A stretch of DNA of 46,575 bases from JANNBN01 sp031385545 (GTDB taxonomy: Bacteria > Actinomycetota > Acidimicrobiia > Acidimicrobiales > JANYDT01): contig JANNBN010000042.1 in assembly GCA_031385545.1 (NCBI GenBank), forward strand, positions 1 to 46,575. Direction: 5' to 3'. The notes beneath the pieces were generated by a model that saw nothing but the letters and a program-made list of their open reading frames with translations, ran no database searches and had not been told where the DNA came from. Positions 1 through 13,400 of this stretch are shown one piece after another (the first letter of the stretch is position 1; every line of letters begins with the position of its first letter). Both the position numbers and the translations under genes were made by a program.

Positions 1-234
1 CCCGCGCAGAACTGCGCCGGCGTGGTGACGATGGACAACCGGCTTTCGCAGCACGTCGGCCTTCGCTCCTCCGGACGACAAGTACGGACGGGGACGGCCG
101 GTCTGGGTATCCGGGGTGATGGGGCTTTCACTGGTGAGCATGTCAGGGTCATCGGCACGCTCCACCGCCTCCTTGAGGGCCTTTTTCGCAGCCACGCATT
201 TGCAGACGCGTTGATCCGCTGACCGGTTGGTCAT
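1..234 (-). CDS. possible N-terminal part of an unrecognised protein, cut by the window edge
   Basis: A minus-strand frame opens with ATG at 232-234 and stays open for 78 codons to base 1, so any gene would continue to the left of the window. The third codon positions are mostly G or C, as in the real genes here. The peptide starts MTNRSADQR, has an Ala/Lys/Glu-rich stretch at about residues 14-25 that could be helical, then a Pro/Thr-rich part. I see no domain, signal peptide or clear Shine-Dalgarno sequence, since CGCACCTGC precedes the ATG. Open frames of this length are common by chance in DNA this rich in GC, so this is a weak call. Confidence 0.25.
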   Translation of the reverse strand, partial: MTNRSADQRVCKCVAAKKALKEAVERADDPDMLTSESPITPDTQTGRPRPYLSSGGAKADVLRKPVVHRHHAGAVLRG

Positions 235-1286
235 GCAGGTGCGGATCAGTCTCGACCCGCAACGGGCTGGCGGAACCGGCTGCTTGCGCCGACGCGAACG
301 GGGCCGGGCGCAGGATGGTTCGCACGACACCCGTTCGTCCCCGGCGCACGCCGTCGGCCCCTCATGGTGCCGGAACCCCCATCCATCCGGCGAGGCGGTC
401 GTCGCTCCGCTGAGGGACCTGGCGCTCCGCTCCGAAGGCGAGCCCCCTGCTCCTCTGCGTGACAGGACACCGCTCCGTTCGTGCCGGGTTCCGTCGTGAT
501 GTGCCGACCTCGTTCGAGCTGGAACGACATGAGCAGAGCGCTTCTTCCAGCCCTCCTCTGGACCCGCCGGCAGTCGTTCCTCGAATGCGCCCCCGCCGCC
601 CTCGGGGTTCCTCCCGAATAGGCCCAACTGCAGGGCTCTGCGCTCGCAGTCCCATCATCGGCATCGTTGCGCTGGTGACCGCCGCTCGATTCGCCGAGTC
701 CACTGCGTGGCTTCTGAATCTCCGATCCTGTCTCGGTGTCCGGCGTTCGGCGAATTGATCCACACACCATGCGGCCGACTCGCGCCGCAGCATTCGGTTG
801 TGGGAATCGGGCTCGCGGTCAGCACCCAACCGGGTTGTGTTTCGGGCCGTCCCCCGGGTTCGGCATCTGTGCTTTGCACCGCCGATCTCGGGGCACCTTC
901 GCCTTGTCAGCACAAACGCACGAATTCACCCTCTCGAGTTCCGCAGTTCGGCGGTGGTCGGTCGAGCGCGGGTGGTGCGCGTCGTGCAATCTTTCGATGC
1001 TGCCGCCAGGGACCTGATCACTGACGCATAAACGTTCAACAGTTGTTGCCGGCGGGAGCGGAGAATTCGAACGCCTATCGTTTTTTCGCACGGCCCGGCG
1101 GTGGAAACCGACGCGCCGGCCGTGCCGACATCGACCCGATCCGGACCTGACCAGCCCCGAGGCGACCCCCACCGGGTGGCCGCCTTCGTCGGCCGGGCAC
1201 AGGGACGCCACGCCAATAGGCCGCGCGGCCCATTTCGCGCTCTGCGTCTTCAGTCGCCCACTGGGGGTGACGACGCAATAGTTGTC
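235..1286. other. about 1 kb without a supportable gene, upstream of the giant surface-protein gene
   Basis: Several overlapping open frames exist on both strands, but none gives a recognisable protein and they overlap each other in different frames, as expected by chance at this GC content. Visible structure is limited. There is a 9-bp inverted repeat, ATTCGCCGA at 689-697 and TCGGCGAAT at 747-755. There is a T6 run near 1080-1086 and a perfect 12-bp palindrome GGCCGCGCGGCC at 1219-1230. The stretch next to 1287 must hold the promoter of the giant gene unless transcription enters from further left. I see no convincing -35/-10 pair and no tRNA or rRNA. Confidence 0.5.
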
Positions 1287-1412
1287 ATGTCTGGCCCCCC
1301 TTACAGGACCCACCTGCAGAAACTTGGCCGCGGTCGTCCCGCGGCCATCGTCGCGCTCGTCGGACTACTCAGCTCGATGCTGGTTTTCCTGACCCCGACC
1401 CCCGCCTTGGCG
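1287..1412 (+). other. signal peptide of the giant surface protein
   Basis: Forty-two residues: a short N-region with Arg and Lys (RTHLQKLGRGR), a hydrophobic core, and a small-residue site ending ALA before VTAF. This fits Sec export and type I signal peptidase cleavage. It also argues for translation starting at 1287, because the in-frame ATG at 1101 would bury this segment behind 62 polar, Arg- and Pro-rich residues. Confidence 0.75.
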
Positions 1413-4400
1413 GTCACCGCGTTCACGGCGAAGTTCCAGACGAACGTGTCCGGTGACATCACGCTGACCGCAAACCACAACCTCACCTGCACCTCGGGCT
1501 GTACCACCGCGAACAGCGGAACGATGGAATACGTCGACGTCGACGGAACACCGGCCAGCGCGCTCGCCGCCGGCGGCACCGTGGTGACGTTCAACTCGAC
1601 CACGGCGGACGTGGTGGTCCCCGCCGGGTCGACCGTCCTGTACGCCGGACTGTTCTGGGGAGGCAACCTGGCATCCGGAGCGACCCAGGGCGGCAGCGGC
1701 GGCGCCAACGCCCCAACACCGGCCAACCGCAATCAGGTGCTGTTCAAGACCCCTGCGCTCTCCGGCTACACCACCATCACGGCGCTGGCAGCAGACGTGG
1801 ACACCGACCCTGTGCAGAGCGCAACGTTCCCCGTGTACCACGCGTTCGCCGACGTGACCACTCTCGTGCAGGCCGTCACCGGTGGCGGCAACGGCACGTA
1901 CGGGGTCGCCAACATCCAGGCCGGAACCGGTTCGTCGGGCAGCGGCGACTGGGGCGGCTGGACCCTGGCCGTTGCTTACACCAACCCGGTCGAACGCCTG
2001 CGCAACCTCAGCATCTTCAACGGCTTCAACCGGGTGACGGGTACGACCGACGTCGACATCCCGTTCGGCCCGTTCATCACCCCGGTCATCGGCCCCGTGA
2101 ACCTGAAGATCGGTCTCGTCGCACAGGACGGCGACTCAGGCATCGTCGGCGACGCTGTCACCCTCGGCGCCGGTATCGCTTCGTGCTCGGACACCAACCC
2201 GTTGCTGTCGGATGCAACGAACACCAACAACAACATCTTCAACGGCACCATCTCCAAGCTCGGTGTCAACGTCACCACCCGCAACCCCAATCCGGCAAAC
2301 ACCTGGGGCTACGATGCCGACCTCATTCTGGCCAACGGTGTGCTGCCGAACAACACCACCAACGCTTGTCTGCGCCTGAAGACGAACGGCGACCAGTACT
2401 TCCCCGATGCGGTGACGACCGCCATCGAGCTCCCCGCTCCGCTCTTGGTTGCCACGAAGACCGGTGTCGATCTCAACGGTGGCACGCTCAACCCGGGCGA
2501 CACGATCGAGTACACGATCAGCATCCAGAACAACGGCGACGACATTGCGACCGATGTCGTGCTGGTCGACCCGATCCCTTCACCGCTCACGTACGTGCCT
2601 GGGTCGATGAGCGTGGCTACGGGAGCGAACGTCGGAGCGAAGACCGACGCGACCGGCGACGACCAGGGACAGTTCGCATCCGGCAGCGTCACGATGTACC
2701 TCGGCACCGGGGCAACGAGCGCCCTCGGCGGCCAGATGCTGCCCGCGGCAGCCACCTCGGTAAAACTGCGAGCCACGGTGAACGGCAGTGTCGCCGGTGG
2801 GACACCGATCAACAACACGGTCCAGATCAGCTACAAGGGCGCAACGATCCCGACCCAGGTGATCGCCCCGGTGTCGTCTGCGTCCACAACGTCAGTCGCC
2901 AGCCAGGTCGATCTGGTGGTCACCAAAACCGACAGCCAAACCGTTGTCACGGCCGGTGCACTGATCACCTACGTGGTGACGGTCCACAACAACGGACCCC
3001 AGACCGCGACGAGCGCAGTGCTCACCGACACCATCCCCGCGACGATCCTGTCCCCGACGTGGACCTGTTCGGTTGCTGGCCAGTCTGCAGCAGCGGCGTG
3101 CGGCGCTGCATCCGGTTCGGGAAACATCAGCACGACCCTGTCACTCGGATCCGGCGACACTGCCACGTACACCGTCTCGGGAACGGTTGACCCGGCGGCA
3201 GCGGCTGGCACGGCAACGCTTGCGAACACAGCGACGGTCGCGGCCGCCACCACGCAGAACGACACCAACGCAGCGAACAACTCGGCGACCGATACCGACG
3301 ACGTGGTGCGCCGGGCAGACATCCAGATCACCAAGACCGACGGCATCACCAACGCAATCCCCGGAACGGCGTTGACCTACACAGTGGCGGTCACCAACGC
3401 CGGGCCGTCCAACGCTGGGTCCGTGAGCGTTGCAGACACCATCCCGGCTGCGATCACCGGCGTCACGTGGACGTGTGCCGCAACCGCAGGTTCCTCGTGC
3501 GCCACCACCAGCGGCTCGGGCAACACTCTCGCGACGTCTGCGAACCTGCTGGGTTCGGGCGTTGCCACCTACACGATCAACGGCACGCTCAACCCGGCTA
3601 CCCCGGCCGGCACCAACACGCTGATCAACACAGCGACCGCCACGCTCGGCTCGGGCATCACCGAGATCAACGCCGCCAACAACACAGCAACCGACACCGA
3701 CAACGTCACGCCTCGCGCCGACCTCAGCATCACCAAGACCGACGGGATTGTGGACGCCGTCCCGGGGACCACGATCACCTACACGGTGTCGGTCGCGAAC
3801 GCTGGTCCATCGTCGGTCACCAACGCGTTGGTGACCGACACGGTTCCGGCTGCACTCACGGGTGTCACGTGGACCTGTGCGCCGACCGGCGCGGGCGCAT
3901 CGTGCGGAGCAGCGTCGGGCAGCGGGAACGCGATCAGTACCACCGTCACCTTGCCGACCGGAACATCGGCCACCTATGCGGTCACCGGCACCGTCAACCC
4001 GACGACACCATCGGGCACCAACACGCTCACCAACACTGCGTCCGTGGCGGCCCCCGCCGGCACGACGGACCCGACAGCCGGCAACAACTCGGCAACTGAC
4101 GTCGACAACGTGAAGGCCACCGCCGAGCTGAGCATCACCAAGACCGATGGGTCAACCGACGCAATTCCCGGCGCCGCGGTCACCTACACGATCGTGGTCA
4201 CCAACGCCGGCCCGTCGACCGTCACCAACGCAACGATCACCGACGCCGTGCCTGCTTCATTGACCGGTGTCACGTGGACGTGTTCAGCAACAGTCGGCGC
4301 ATCGTGTGGATCGGCGAGCGGTTCCGGCAACGCAATCGCAACGACCGCCTCGCTGCCAGCAGGCGCGTTGGTGACCTACACCGTGACAGGAACGCTGGCA

Positions 4401-7400
4401 CCAACGACGGCAGCCGGAACTCTCACCAATACAGCAGCTACTGCCCTGCCTTCTGGTGTGACCGACCCGACACCGGGTGTCACGCAGGCGACCGACACGA
4501 GCACCGTCAAACCGACTGGTGATCTGTCCATCACCAAGACGGACGGCGTGAGCACAGCGGTCCCTGGGACCACCATCACCTACACGTTGGTGATCACCAA
4601 CGCCGGGCCGTCGACCGCCACCAACGCTGTCATCACCGACACCATCCCGGCAGCGATCACCGGGGTCACCTGGACCTGCTCGGCCTCGGGCGGCGGCGCT
4701 GCGTGCGGCGCAGCGTCGGGTGCGGGCAACGCGATTTCCACCACGGCGACACTTCCCACAGCGACCTCGGTCACCTACATCGCAACGGGAACGCTGGGTG
4801 CGGCAACAGCGGCAGGAACCGCAACTCTCGTCAACACCGCAGCGGTTGCGGCGCCCGCTGGTTTCACCGACACCAACGCGGCCAACAACACCGCCACGGA
4901 CACCGACGACGTGACCCCGCAAGCGGACCTGGCGGTCGCCAAAACGGCCTCGGTCACCAGCGCGCTGCCCGGTGGCGCCGTCGGCTACACGATCGTGGTG
5001 ACGAACAACGGTCCGTCGAACGTGACCGGCGCAACCATCGTCGACTCGCTGCCGTCCCAGCTGGTTTCTGCCACGTGGAGCTGCGCCGCAAGTGCAGGTG
5101 CTGCATGCGGTGCCGCATCCGGAAGCGGCAACGTCATCAACACAACGGCGAACCTCCCATCGGGGTCTTCGGTCACCTTTACCGTCAACGCGACGGTCGG
5201 GCCGACGGTCCCGGCCGGGACAATCACGAATACGGCCACTGCGACGGTGCCCTCCGGCGTGACGGACCCGGTGCCGGGCAACAATTCGGGTAGTGCCTCG
5301 GTGACCATCAGTTCGGCAACTGATCTGTCGATCACCAAGACCGACGGGGTCGGTACTGCGACACCGGGTTCGACGGTGACCTACACGATCGTTGCGAGCA
5401 ACGGCGGCCCGAACCCGGTGGCAGGTGCGACGGTGGCCGACACCATCCCGGCGAACATCAGCGCGGCAACGTGGACATGCAGCGCATCTGCGGGTTCAAG
5501 CTGTGGCACCGCATCCGGCAGCGGCTCCTTCTCCGTCGGGGTCAACCTTGCAGTCGGAGGGACGGCGACATTCACCGTGTCAGCCACAGTTCGGGCAACC
5601 GCGACCGGAAGCCTGGCCAACACCGCAACGATCACCGTGCCGTCTGGGGTGACGGAGACGAACTCGGCGAACAACTCGGCAACCGATACCGACACGCTCT
5701 CCCCCGTTGGCGACCTCAGCATCACCAAGACCGACGGGGCGACCACCGCAACCCCAGGGACCGGCATCACCTACACCATCACGGTGCAGAACGCCGGCCC
5801 CTCCACGGCAACCGGGGCAGCAATCGCCGACACCATTCCGGCTGCAATCTCCGGGGCGACCTGGACCTGCTCGTCATCCGGGGCTTCGAGCTGCGCGGCA
5901 CCTTCAGGTTCGGGCAACATCGCAACAACAGCAACAGTTGCGGCAGGAAGCAGCGTCGTCTACACCGTCACCGGCACCATCGCCGCGGGGGCAACGGGCA
6001 CCGTCAGCAACACAGCCACCGTGACCCCGCCTGGCGGATTCCCGGACAGCAACGCCGGGAACAACTCGGCAACCGATTCCGACACGCTCATCCCGCAGGG
6101 TGACCTCACCATCACCAAGACGAACGGTGCAGCACAGTCGATTCCGGGTACGTCCACGACCTACACAATCGTTGCATCGAACGCTGGACCGTCCACTGTC
6201 GTAAGCGCGCCGATTACTGATTCATTGCCAGTCAGCCTGCTGGCAGCCACGTGGACATGTTCGGCAACCGCCGGCTCGTCCTGCGCTGCCGCCAGCGGCA
6301 CCGGAAGTATCGCAACTACGGGGACAATCCTCCCCGGCGGCTCGCTCACCTTCTCGCTCACTGCGACCCTGGACCCAGCCACCTCGAGCGGCAGCACGCT
6401 TGTCAACACCGCGGCAATCAGCGCACCAGCCGGCTTCACCGACACCAACGGTACGAACAACGCCTCGACGGACACCGACACGGTTACGCCACGGGTGGAT
6501 CTGTCGATCACGAAGACCGACGGGGTTGCCGCCGCCGTCCCGGGTTCAACAGTCGTCTACACGATCGTTGTTGCGAACTCCGGACCGTCGACGGCCACCA
6601 ACGCCGCTGTCACCGACACACTCCCAGCAGCGCTGACCGGAGGTACCTGGACATGTTCAGGAACCGGAGGCGGAACGTGCGGCACGGCTTCGGGCTCCGG
6701 CAACATCTCGACCGTCGCGCTTGTACCCACCGGCGGCACGGTCACCTACACACTGACAGCGACCGTCGTCGCGACGACTGCAGCCGGCGTCGCAACGCTG
6801 GTCAACTCAGCCACGGTTACAGCGGCGTCGGGCACCACAGAGACAAACGCTGCGAACAACGCAGCAACCGACACCGACGACGTCACCCCACAGGGTGATC
6901 TGTCCATCACCAAGAGCGACGGCATCACCAACGCGGTCCCGGGGACAACGGTCACGTACACGGTCACGGTCACCAACGCTGGTCCGTCCACAGCTTCGGC
7001 TACACCGATTGCAGACACCGTTCCCGCTGCCGTCACCGGGGTCACATGGACCTGTGCAACTGCCGGTGGGGCCGTATGCGGAACCGCCTCGGGTTCCGGC
7101 AACGCAATCTCGACCACAGCCACCGTTCCAGCCGCTGGTTCGGTCACCTACACCATCACCGGAACACTTGCGCCGACAACCGCATCGGGCACCAACACCC
7201 TGATCAACACCGCAACCGTCACGGCCGCCTCGGGCTTCACGGACACGAACGGGACGAACAACGCCGCAACCGATACCGACAACGTGACGCCGCGTGCTGA
7301 CCTGTCGATCACCAAGGACGACGCCGTCACCGATGCTGTCCCTGGAACGGTTGTCACCTACACGGTGCGGGTCACCAACGCGGGCCCGTCGTTCGCACTG

Positions 7401-10400
7401 AACAGCGCAGTCACTGACACGGTACCGGCAGCGTTCACCGGCGTGACCTGGACGTGTTCCGCTGCTGCCGGATCGACCTGCGCGTCCGCGTCCGGCTCGG
7501 GCAACGCACTCTCGACAAGTGCTTCGATCGCCGTGGGCGCAACGATCAACTACACCGTCACCGGCACGCTCAACCCGTCAACGGCCGCAGGCACGGGCAC
7601 ACTGGTCAACACCGCAACAGTCACCGCCGGAAGTGGCACAACCGATCCAACGCCTGCGAACAACTCGGCTACTGACACCGACAACGTCACTCCACGCATG
7701 GACCTCGTGGTCAGCAAATCCAGCGGCGGCACGAAGTTCGCCGGAAGCACCATCACCTACACCGTGTCCGTTGCCAACCTGGGACCGTCCAACGTCACCG
7801 GCGCCACGATCACCGACACCCTCGTGGCGCAGCTCGTGTCACCAACATGGACCTGCTCCGCCTCGGCCGGGTCGACGTGCGGCGCGGCGTCCGGTAGCGG
7901 AAACCTTGCAACGGCGGCGAGCATTGTCGCTGCGGGCACCGTGACCTACACGATCACCGCGACCATCAGCCCGATCTACTCAGGCTCGCTCGCGAACACA
8001 GCTTCGTCTGCGGCACCGAGCGGCGTGACAGATACAAACACCGCCAACAACTCCTCGACGGTCACCGACACGGTCACGCTGCAGACCGACCTCGGGGTCA
8101 CCAAGAGCCGCAGCGGATCGGTTGTCGCCGGCAGTCCCGTGACCTACAACGTGGTCGTCACGAACAGCGGACCATCAACTGCCACGAACGCGACGCTGTC
8201 CGACCCGATGCCGACCGGTGTTGCTTCGCAGACATGGTCGTGTTCGGCCGGCGCCGGGGCAACTTGTGCTGCGACAAGCGGAAGCGGCTCGATCAACACC
8301 ACGTACACCGCAGCGAGCGGCTCCACACTCACATACACGATCACCGCACAGATCGCTCCTGGCGCAACCGGCACGATCAACCAGGTGGCGACGGTTGCAG
8401 CCGGTGGCACTGCAACTGATCCAGTTGCGACGAACAACACCGCAACCGACTCAGCGACCATAGCGGTCAACGTCGACCTGCGCGTCACCAAGACCGACTC
8501 CAAGGTCACCGTGGTTGCCGGCACGGCCAACACCTACACCGTCGTCGTCACCAACTTCGGTCCGTCGACCGTGGTTGGCGCCACCGTCACCGATGCGCCG
8601 CCGGCGAACTTCATCGGTGCAACGTGGACCTGTTCAGCCTCTGCCGGCTCGTCGTGCGCGGTATCCGGCGCTGGCACCATCTCGACGCCGGTGACGTTGC
8701 TTCCAGCCGGTACCGCCACGTTCACCGTCACCGGCACCGTGTCGCCGTCCAGTGCCCTGGGTGCTGGCGCACTCGTCAACACTGCGACAGCAGCGGTCCC
8801 AAGTGGCGTGACCGAGCTGTTCGCAGGCGACAACACGGCGAACGACACCGACGCTGTCGTCGGCGAAGCCGACCTCACCATCACCAAGACCGACGGAGCA
8901 CTTGGGCGCACGCCAGGCGGAACCGTGACGTACACGATCGTCGCAACCAACACCGGTCCGACGAACGCAACCGGCGCAACCATCACCGACACGCTTCCCG
9001 GCTCGCTGAGCGGCGCAACGTGGACCTGTTCCGCTTCGGCCGGAGCGTTGTGCGGTGCGGCTAGTGGTTCCGGCAACGTCAACACAACTGCCGACCTCAA
9101 CGTCGGTTCATCGGTCACCTACACGCTGTCCGCAACGATCTCAGCCAGCGCGACCGGCACCCTGTCCAACACTGCAACCGTCACTGCACCCGGCGCGCTC
9201 ACAGACCCGAACACCGCCAACAACTCTGCCACGGACAATTCGTCGCTCGGCGCCGTGGCCGACGTGTCGATCACGAAAACCGACGGCGTCACGTCCGCCG
9301 TTCCTGGCCAGGCAGTTACGTACACGATCGTCGCGGCAAACGCGGGGCCATCCGTTGCCAACTCCGTGGTCATCGGCGACACGATGCCTGCGTCGCTCAC
9401 GGGTGTCACATGGACGTGCGCCGCCGCAGCCGGGTCGTTGTGCGGTAACCCTTCGGGTGCGGGCTCCATCAACGAGACGGTGAACATTGCCAACGGGTCA
9501 ACCGTCACCTACACCGTCAACGCGACCATCTCTCCTTCGGCATCCGGGTCGCTTTCCAACACCGTCACCGCAACCGTGCCCGGTGGCATCGACGCAGCCA
9601 GCGGCAACAACACTGCAACGGACACAGATACGCTCAACACCACTGCAGACCTGTCGATCACAAAGACCGACGGATCAGCAGGTGAAGTGCCAGGGACCAG
9701 CGTCACGTACACAATCGTCGCTGCAAATGCTGGCCCGTCCGCGGTCGTCGCAGCCACCGTCGCCGACACGCTTCCAGCCGCATTGACCGGTGCCACATGG
9801 ACCTGCACAGCCTCCGCCGGATCAACCTGCGCGGCCTCCGGTACCGGCAACATCGCAGACACGATCAACCTGGCTGTTGCCGGAACTGCCACGTACACCC
9901 TGACGGCAGCCATCAACCCCGGCGCTTCCGGCTCGCTGGCCAACACTGCCACCGTGACCGCTCCGGCCGGAGCGACCGACCCGACACCGAGCAACAACTC
10001 AGCGACAGACACCGACTCGCTTTCCGCATCGGCTGACGTGAACATCACCAAGACCGACGGTGCAGCGACGGAGATTCCAGGCACCAGCATCACGTACACC
10101 ATCGTCGCTGCCAACACCGGTCCGTCGAACGTGTCAGGCGCAACGGTCACGGACACCCTTCCGGCCAGCCTCACCGGAGCAACATGGACGTGTTCAGCGT
10201 CAGCCGGCTCGTCGTGCGGCTTCTCCGGCACCGGCGACATCAGCGACACCGTCACCCTGCTGTCGGGCGGCACTGCCACCTACACGCTCGTCGCTGCCAT
10301 TGTCGCCAACGCATCCGGTCCGCTGACAAACACGGCTGCGATTGCGGTCCCCGTAACGGTGACTGATCCGACGGTCGGCAACAACTCAGCCACGGATACC

Positions 10401-13400
10401 GACACACTCGTACCGACTGCTGACCTGAGCATCACCAAGACCGACGGTTCAGCCAGCGAGGTGCCAGGCACTGGCGTCACCTACACCATCTCTGCAACCA
10501 ACAACGGTCCAAGCGATGTGGTCGCAGCAACAGTTGCCGACACGCTGCCGGCCTCGCTGAGCAGTGCGACCTGGACCTGTTCCGCGTCTGCCGGTTCGAC
10601 ATGCCCGGCCAGCGGATCCGGCAACATCAACGCCTCGGTGAACCTGTTGTCCGGGGCCACCGCAACGTTCACGCTCGCAGCGATGCTCAGCGAGGGCGCG
10701 ACCGGTTCATTGGTCAACACCGCCACGATCTCGGTGCCCGGCAGCGTGACCGACCCGACGGGCGCCAACAACTCTGCGACCGATACCGACGCGCTTGGGC
10801 CGACCGCGGATCTGTCGATCGTCAAGAGTGACGGCTCCGCCTCGGAAGTCGCCGGTACCAGCGTCGTCTATACGATCACCGCTGCGAACGCCGGACCGTC
10901 GGGCGTCACGGGTGCAACCATCTCCGACACACTTCCCGCTTCGCTCACCGGGGCGACCTGGACGTGTGCCGCCTCAGCCGGCTCCACGTGCGCTGCGGCT
11001 TCCGGGTCCGGGAACATCAACACCACGACCAACTTGCTGTCCGGTGGAACAGCCACGTTCACACTCACGGCCACCATCAGCGCATCGGCGACCGGATCGC
11101 TGGTCAACACCGCGACGATTGCAGCACCCAGCGGTGTAACGGACCCAAGTGCGGCGAACAACTCGTCGACCGACACCGACAGCCTGGGGTCCACCGCAGA
11201 TCTGTCGATCACCAAGACCGACGGGTCAGCCACCGAGACCCCCGGCACCGGCATCACCTACTCGATCACCGCCACGAACAACGGGCCGTCCAACGTCACC
11301 GGCGCAACCATCACCGACACACTCCCCGGGTCGCTCACTGCAGCAACCTGGACGTGCGCCGCCTCCGCCGGGTCATCGTGCGCAGCGACGGGCAGCGGGT
11401 CCATCAGCGACACCATCAACCTGTTGTCCGGCGGCACAGCCACCTACACGCTCACCGCAACCATCACCGCAGGCGCGACCGGCACACTCGCCAACACCGC
11501 AACCATCACCGCACCTGGCGGCGTCACCGATCCCACCCCGGCGAACAACACCGCGACCGACATAGACACGCTCGACCCATCCGGAGACCTGTCAATCTCG
11601 AAGATCGACGGAACGGGTTCCGAGGTTCCTGGCACGTCCGTCACCTACACCATCACTGCAGCGAACACCGGTCCGTCCGCCGTCACCGGCGCCACGGTTA
11701 CGGACACGCTGCCCGCCGCGCTCTCCGGAGCGACATGGACGTGTGCTGCGTCGGCCGGCTCCTCGTGCCCAGCCTCCGGTATCGGGAACATCAGCGCAAC
11801 CGTCAACCTGCTCGCCGGTGGCAGCGCCACCTTCACGCTGACCGCAGCGATTTCCCCAACGGCGACTGGTTCGTTGGCGAACACTGCGACCATCGCCGCT
11901 CCCAGCGGGTTCGTCGACCCAACGGGCGCGAACAACTCGGCCACCGACACCGACACGCTGAACCCCATCGCCGACCTGTCGATCACAAAGACCGACGGCG
12001 TCGGGGCAGAAACCCCCGGCACCGGGATCGCCTACACAATCGTGGTGGCCAACAACGGGCCATCCGCCGTCAGCGGTGCAACGGTCACCGACTCGCTCGC
12101 CCCCACGCTGCTCGGTGCCACGTGGACGTGCGTCGCTTCATCCGGCTCGTCATGTGGCGCAAGCGGCAGCGGCTCCATCAACGACGCGGTGAGCCTCTTG
12201 GTCAGCGGCACCGCGACGTACACGCTTTCCGCCACCATCAGCGCATCAGCAACCGGTTCGATCGCCAACACCGCCAGCGTCGCGGCCCCATCGGGCACGA
12301 CCGACCCGACCGGTGCCAACAACACCGCAACGGACACCGACACGTTGGGACCAACCGCAGACCTGTCGATCACCAAGACCGACGGGACAACCACTGAAAC
12401 CCCTGGCACTGGGGTCACCTACACGATCGTCGCCGCCAACATCGGTCCATCGAACGCCACCGGCGCAACCATCACTGACACACTCCCCGCAGCACTCACC
12501 GGCGCAACATGGACATGTGCCGCAACGGCCGGCTCCTCGTGCGCAACACCCTCGGGTTCAGGCAACATCAACACCACCGCCAACCTGCTCTCCGGCGGCA
12601 CAACCACCTACACGCTCACCGCCACCGTCAGCGCCTCAGCAACCGGCACACTCGCAAACACCGCCACCATCACCACGCCGAGCGGCGTCACAGACCCAAC
12701 CGCAGCCAACAACACCGCAACCGACTCCGACACACTCAGCCCGGCCGCTGATCTCTCGATCACGAAGACCGACGGGTCGGCCGGCGAAGTGCCAGGCACC
12801 AGCGTGACCTACACAGTCGTCGCGACCAACAACGGGCCGTCCAACGTCACCGGCGCAACCATCACCGACACACTCCCGGGGTCGCTCACTGCCGCAACAT
12901 GGACGTGCGCTGCGAGCTCCGGCTCCACGTGCGCAGCATCGGGCAGCGGGTCCATCAGCGACACCATCGATCTGCTGTCCGGCGGGACGGCCACGTACAC
13001 GCTCACGGCGACAGTGAGCGCCAGTGCAAGCGGCAGCCTCACGAACACGGCAACGATCGCAGCGCCGTCGGGCACGACCGACGCCACCCCGGCGAACAAC
13101 ACCGCTACCGACACAGACACGCTTTCGCCCACCGCTGATCTCTCGGTCACCAAGACCGACGGGACAGCGTCCGTGACTGCAGGCGGATCAGCGGTGTACA
13201 CGATCGTCGCCACCAACACCGGCCCATCGAACGTCACCGGCGCTGTCATCACCGACACGCTCCCCGCGGCGCTCACCGGGGCAACATGGACATGTGCCGC
13301 CTCGGCCGGCTCTTCGTGCGCGGCAGCCTCGGGTTCAGGCAACATCAACACCACCGCCAACCTGCTGTCCAGCGGCACAGCCGCCTACACGCTCACCGCC

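Noticed and set aside
1040..1110. Possible tRNA T-arm (GTTCGAA-like) near 1066
   Set aside because: The bases around it do not form a five-pair T stem, and no acceptor or anticodon stem could be found on either strand.
1101..1286. N-terminal extension of the giant protein to the ATG at 1101
   Set aside because: It would add 62 Arg- and Pro-rich residues before a good signal peptide, which would block normal export. The ATG at 1287 fits better.
246..1313. Minus-strand frames of 164-183 codons upstream of the giant gene
   Set aside because: They overlap one another in different frames, are rich in Arg and Gly without a domain, and have no ribosome-binding sites. They are typical chance frames at high GC.
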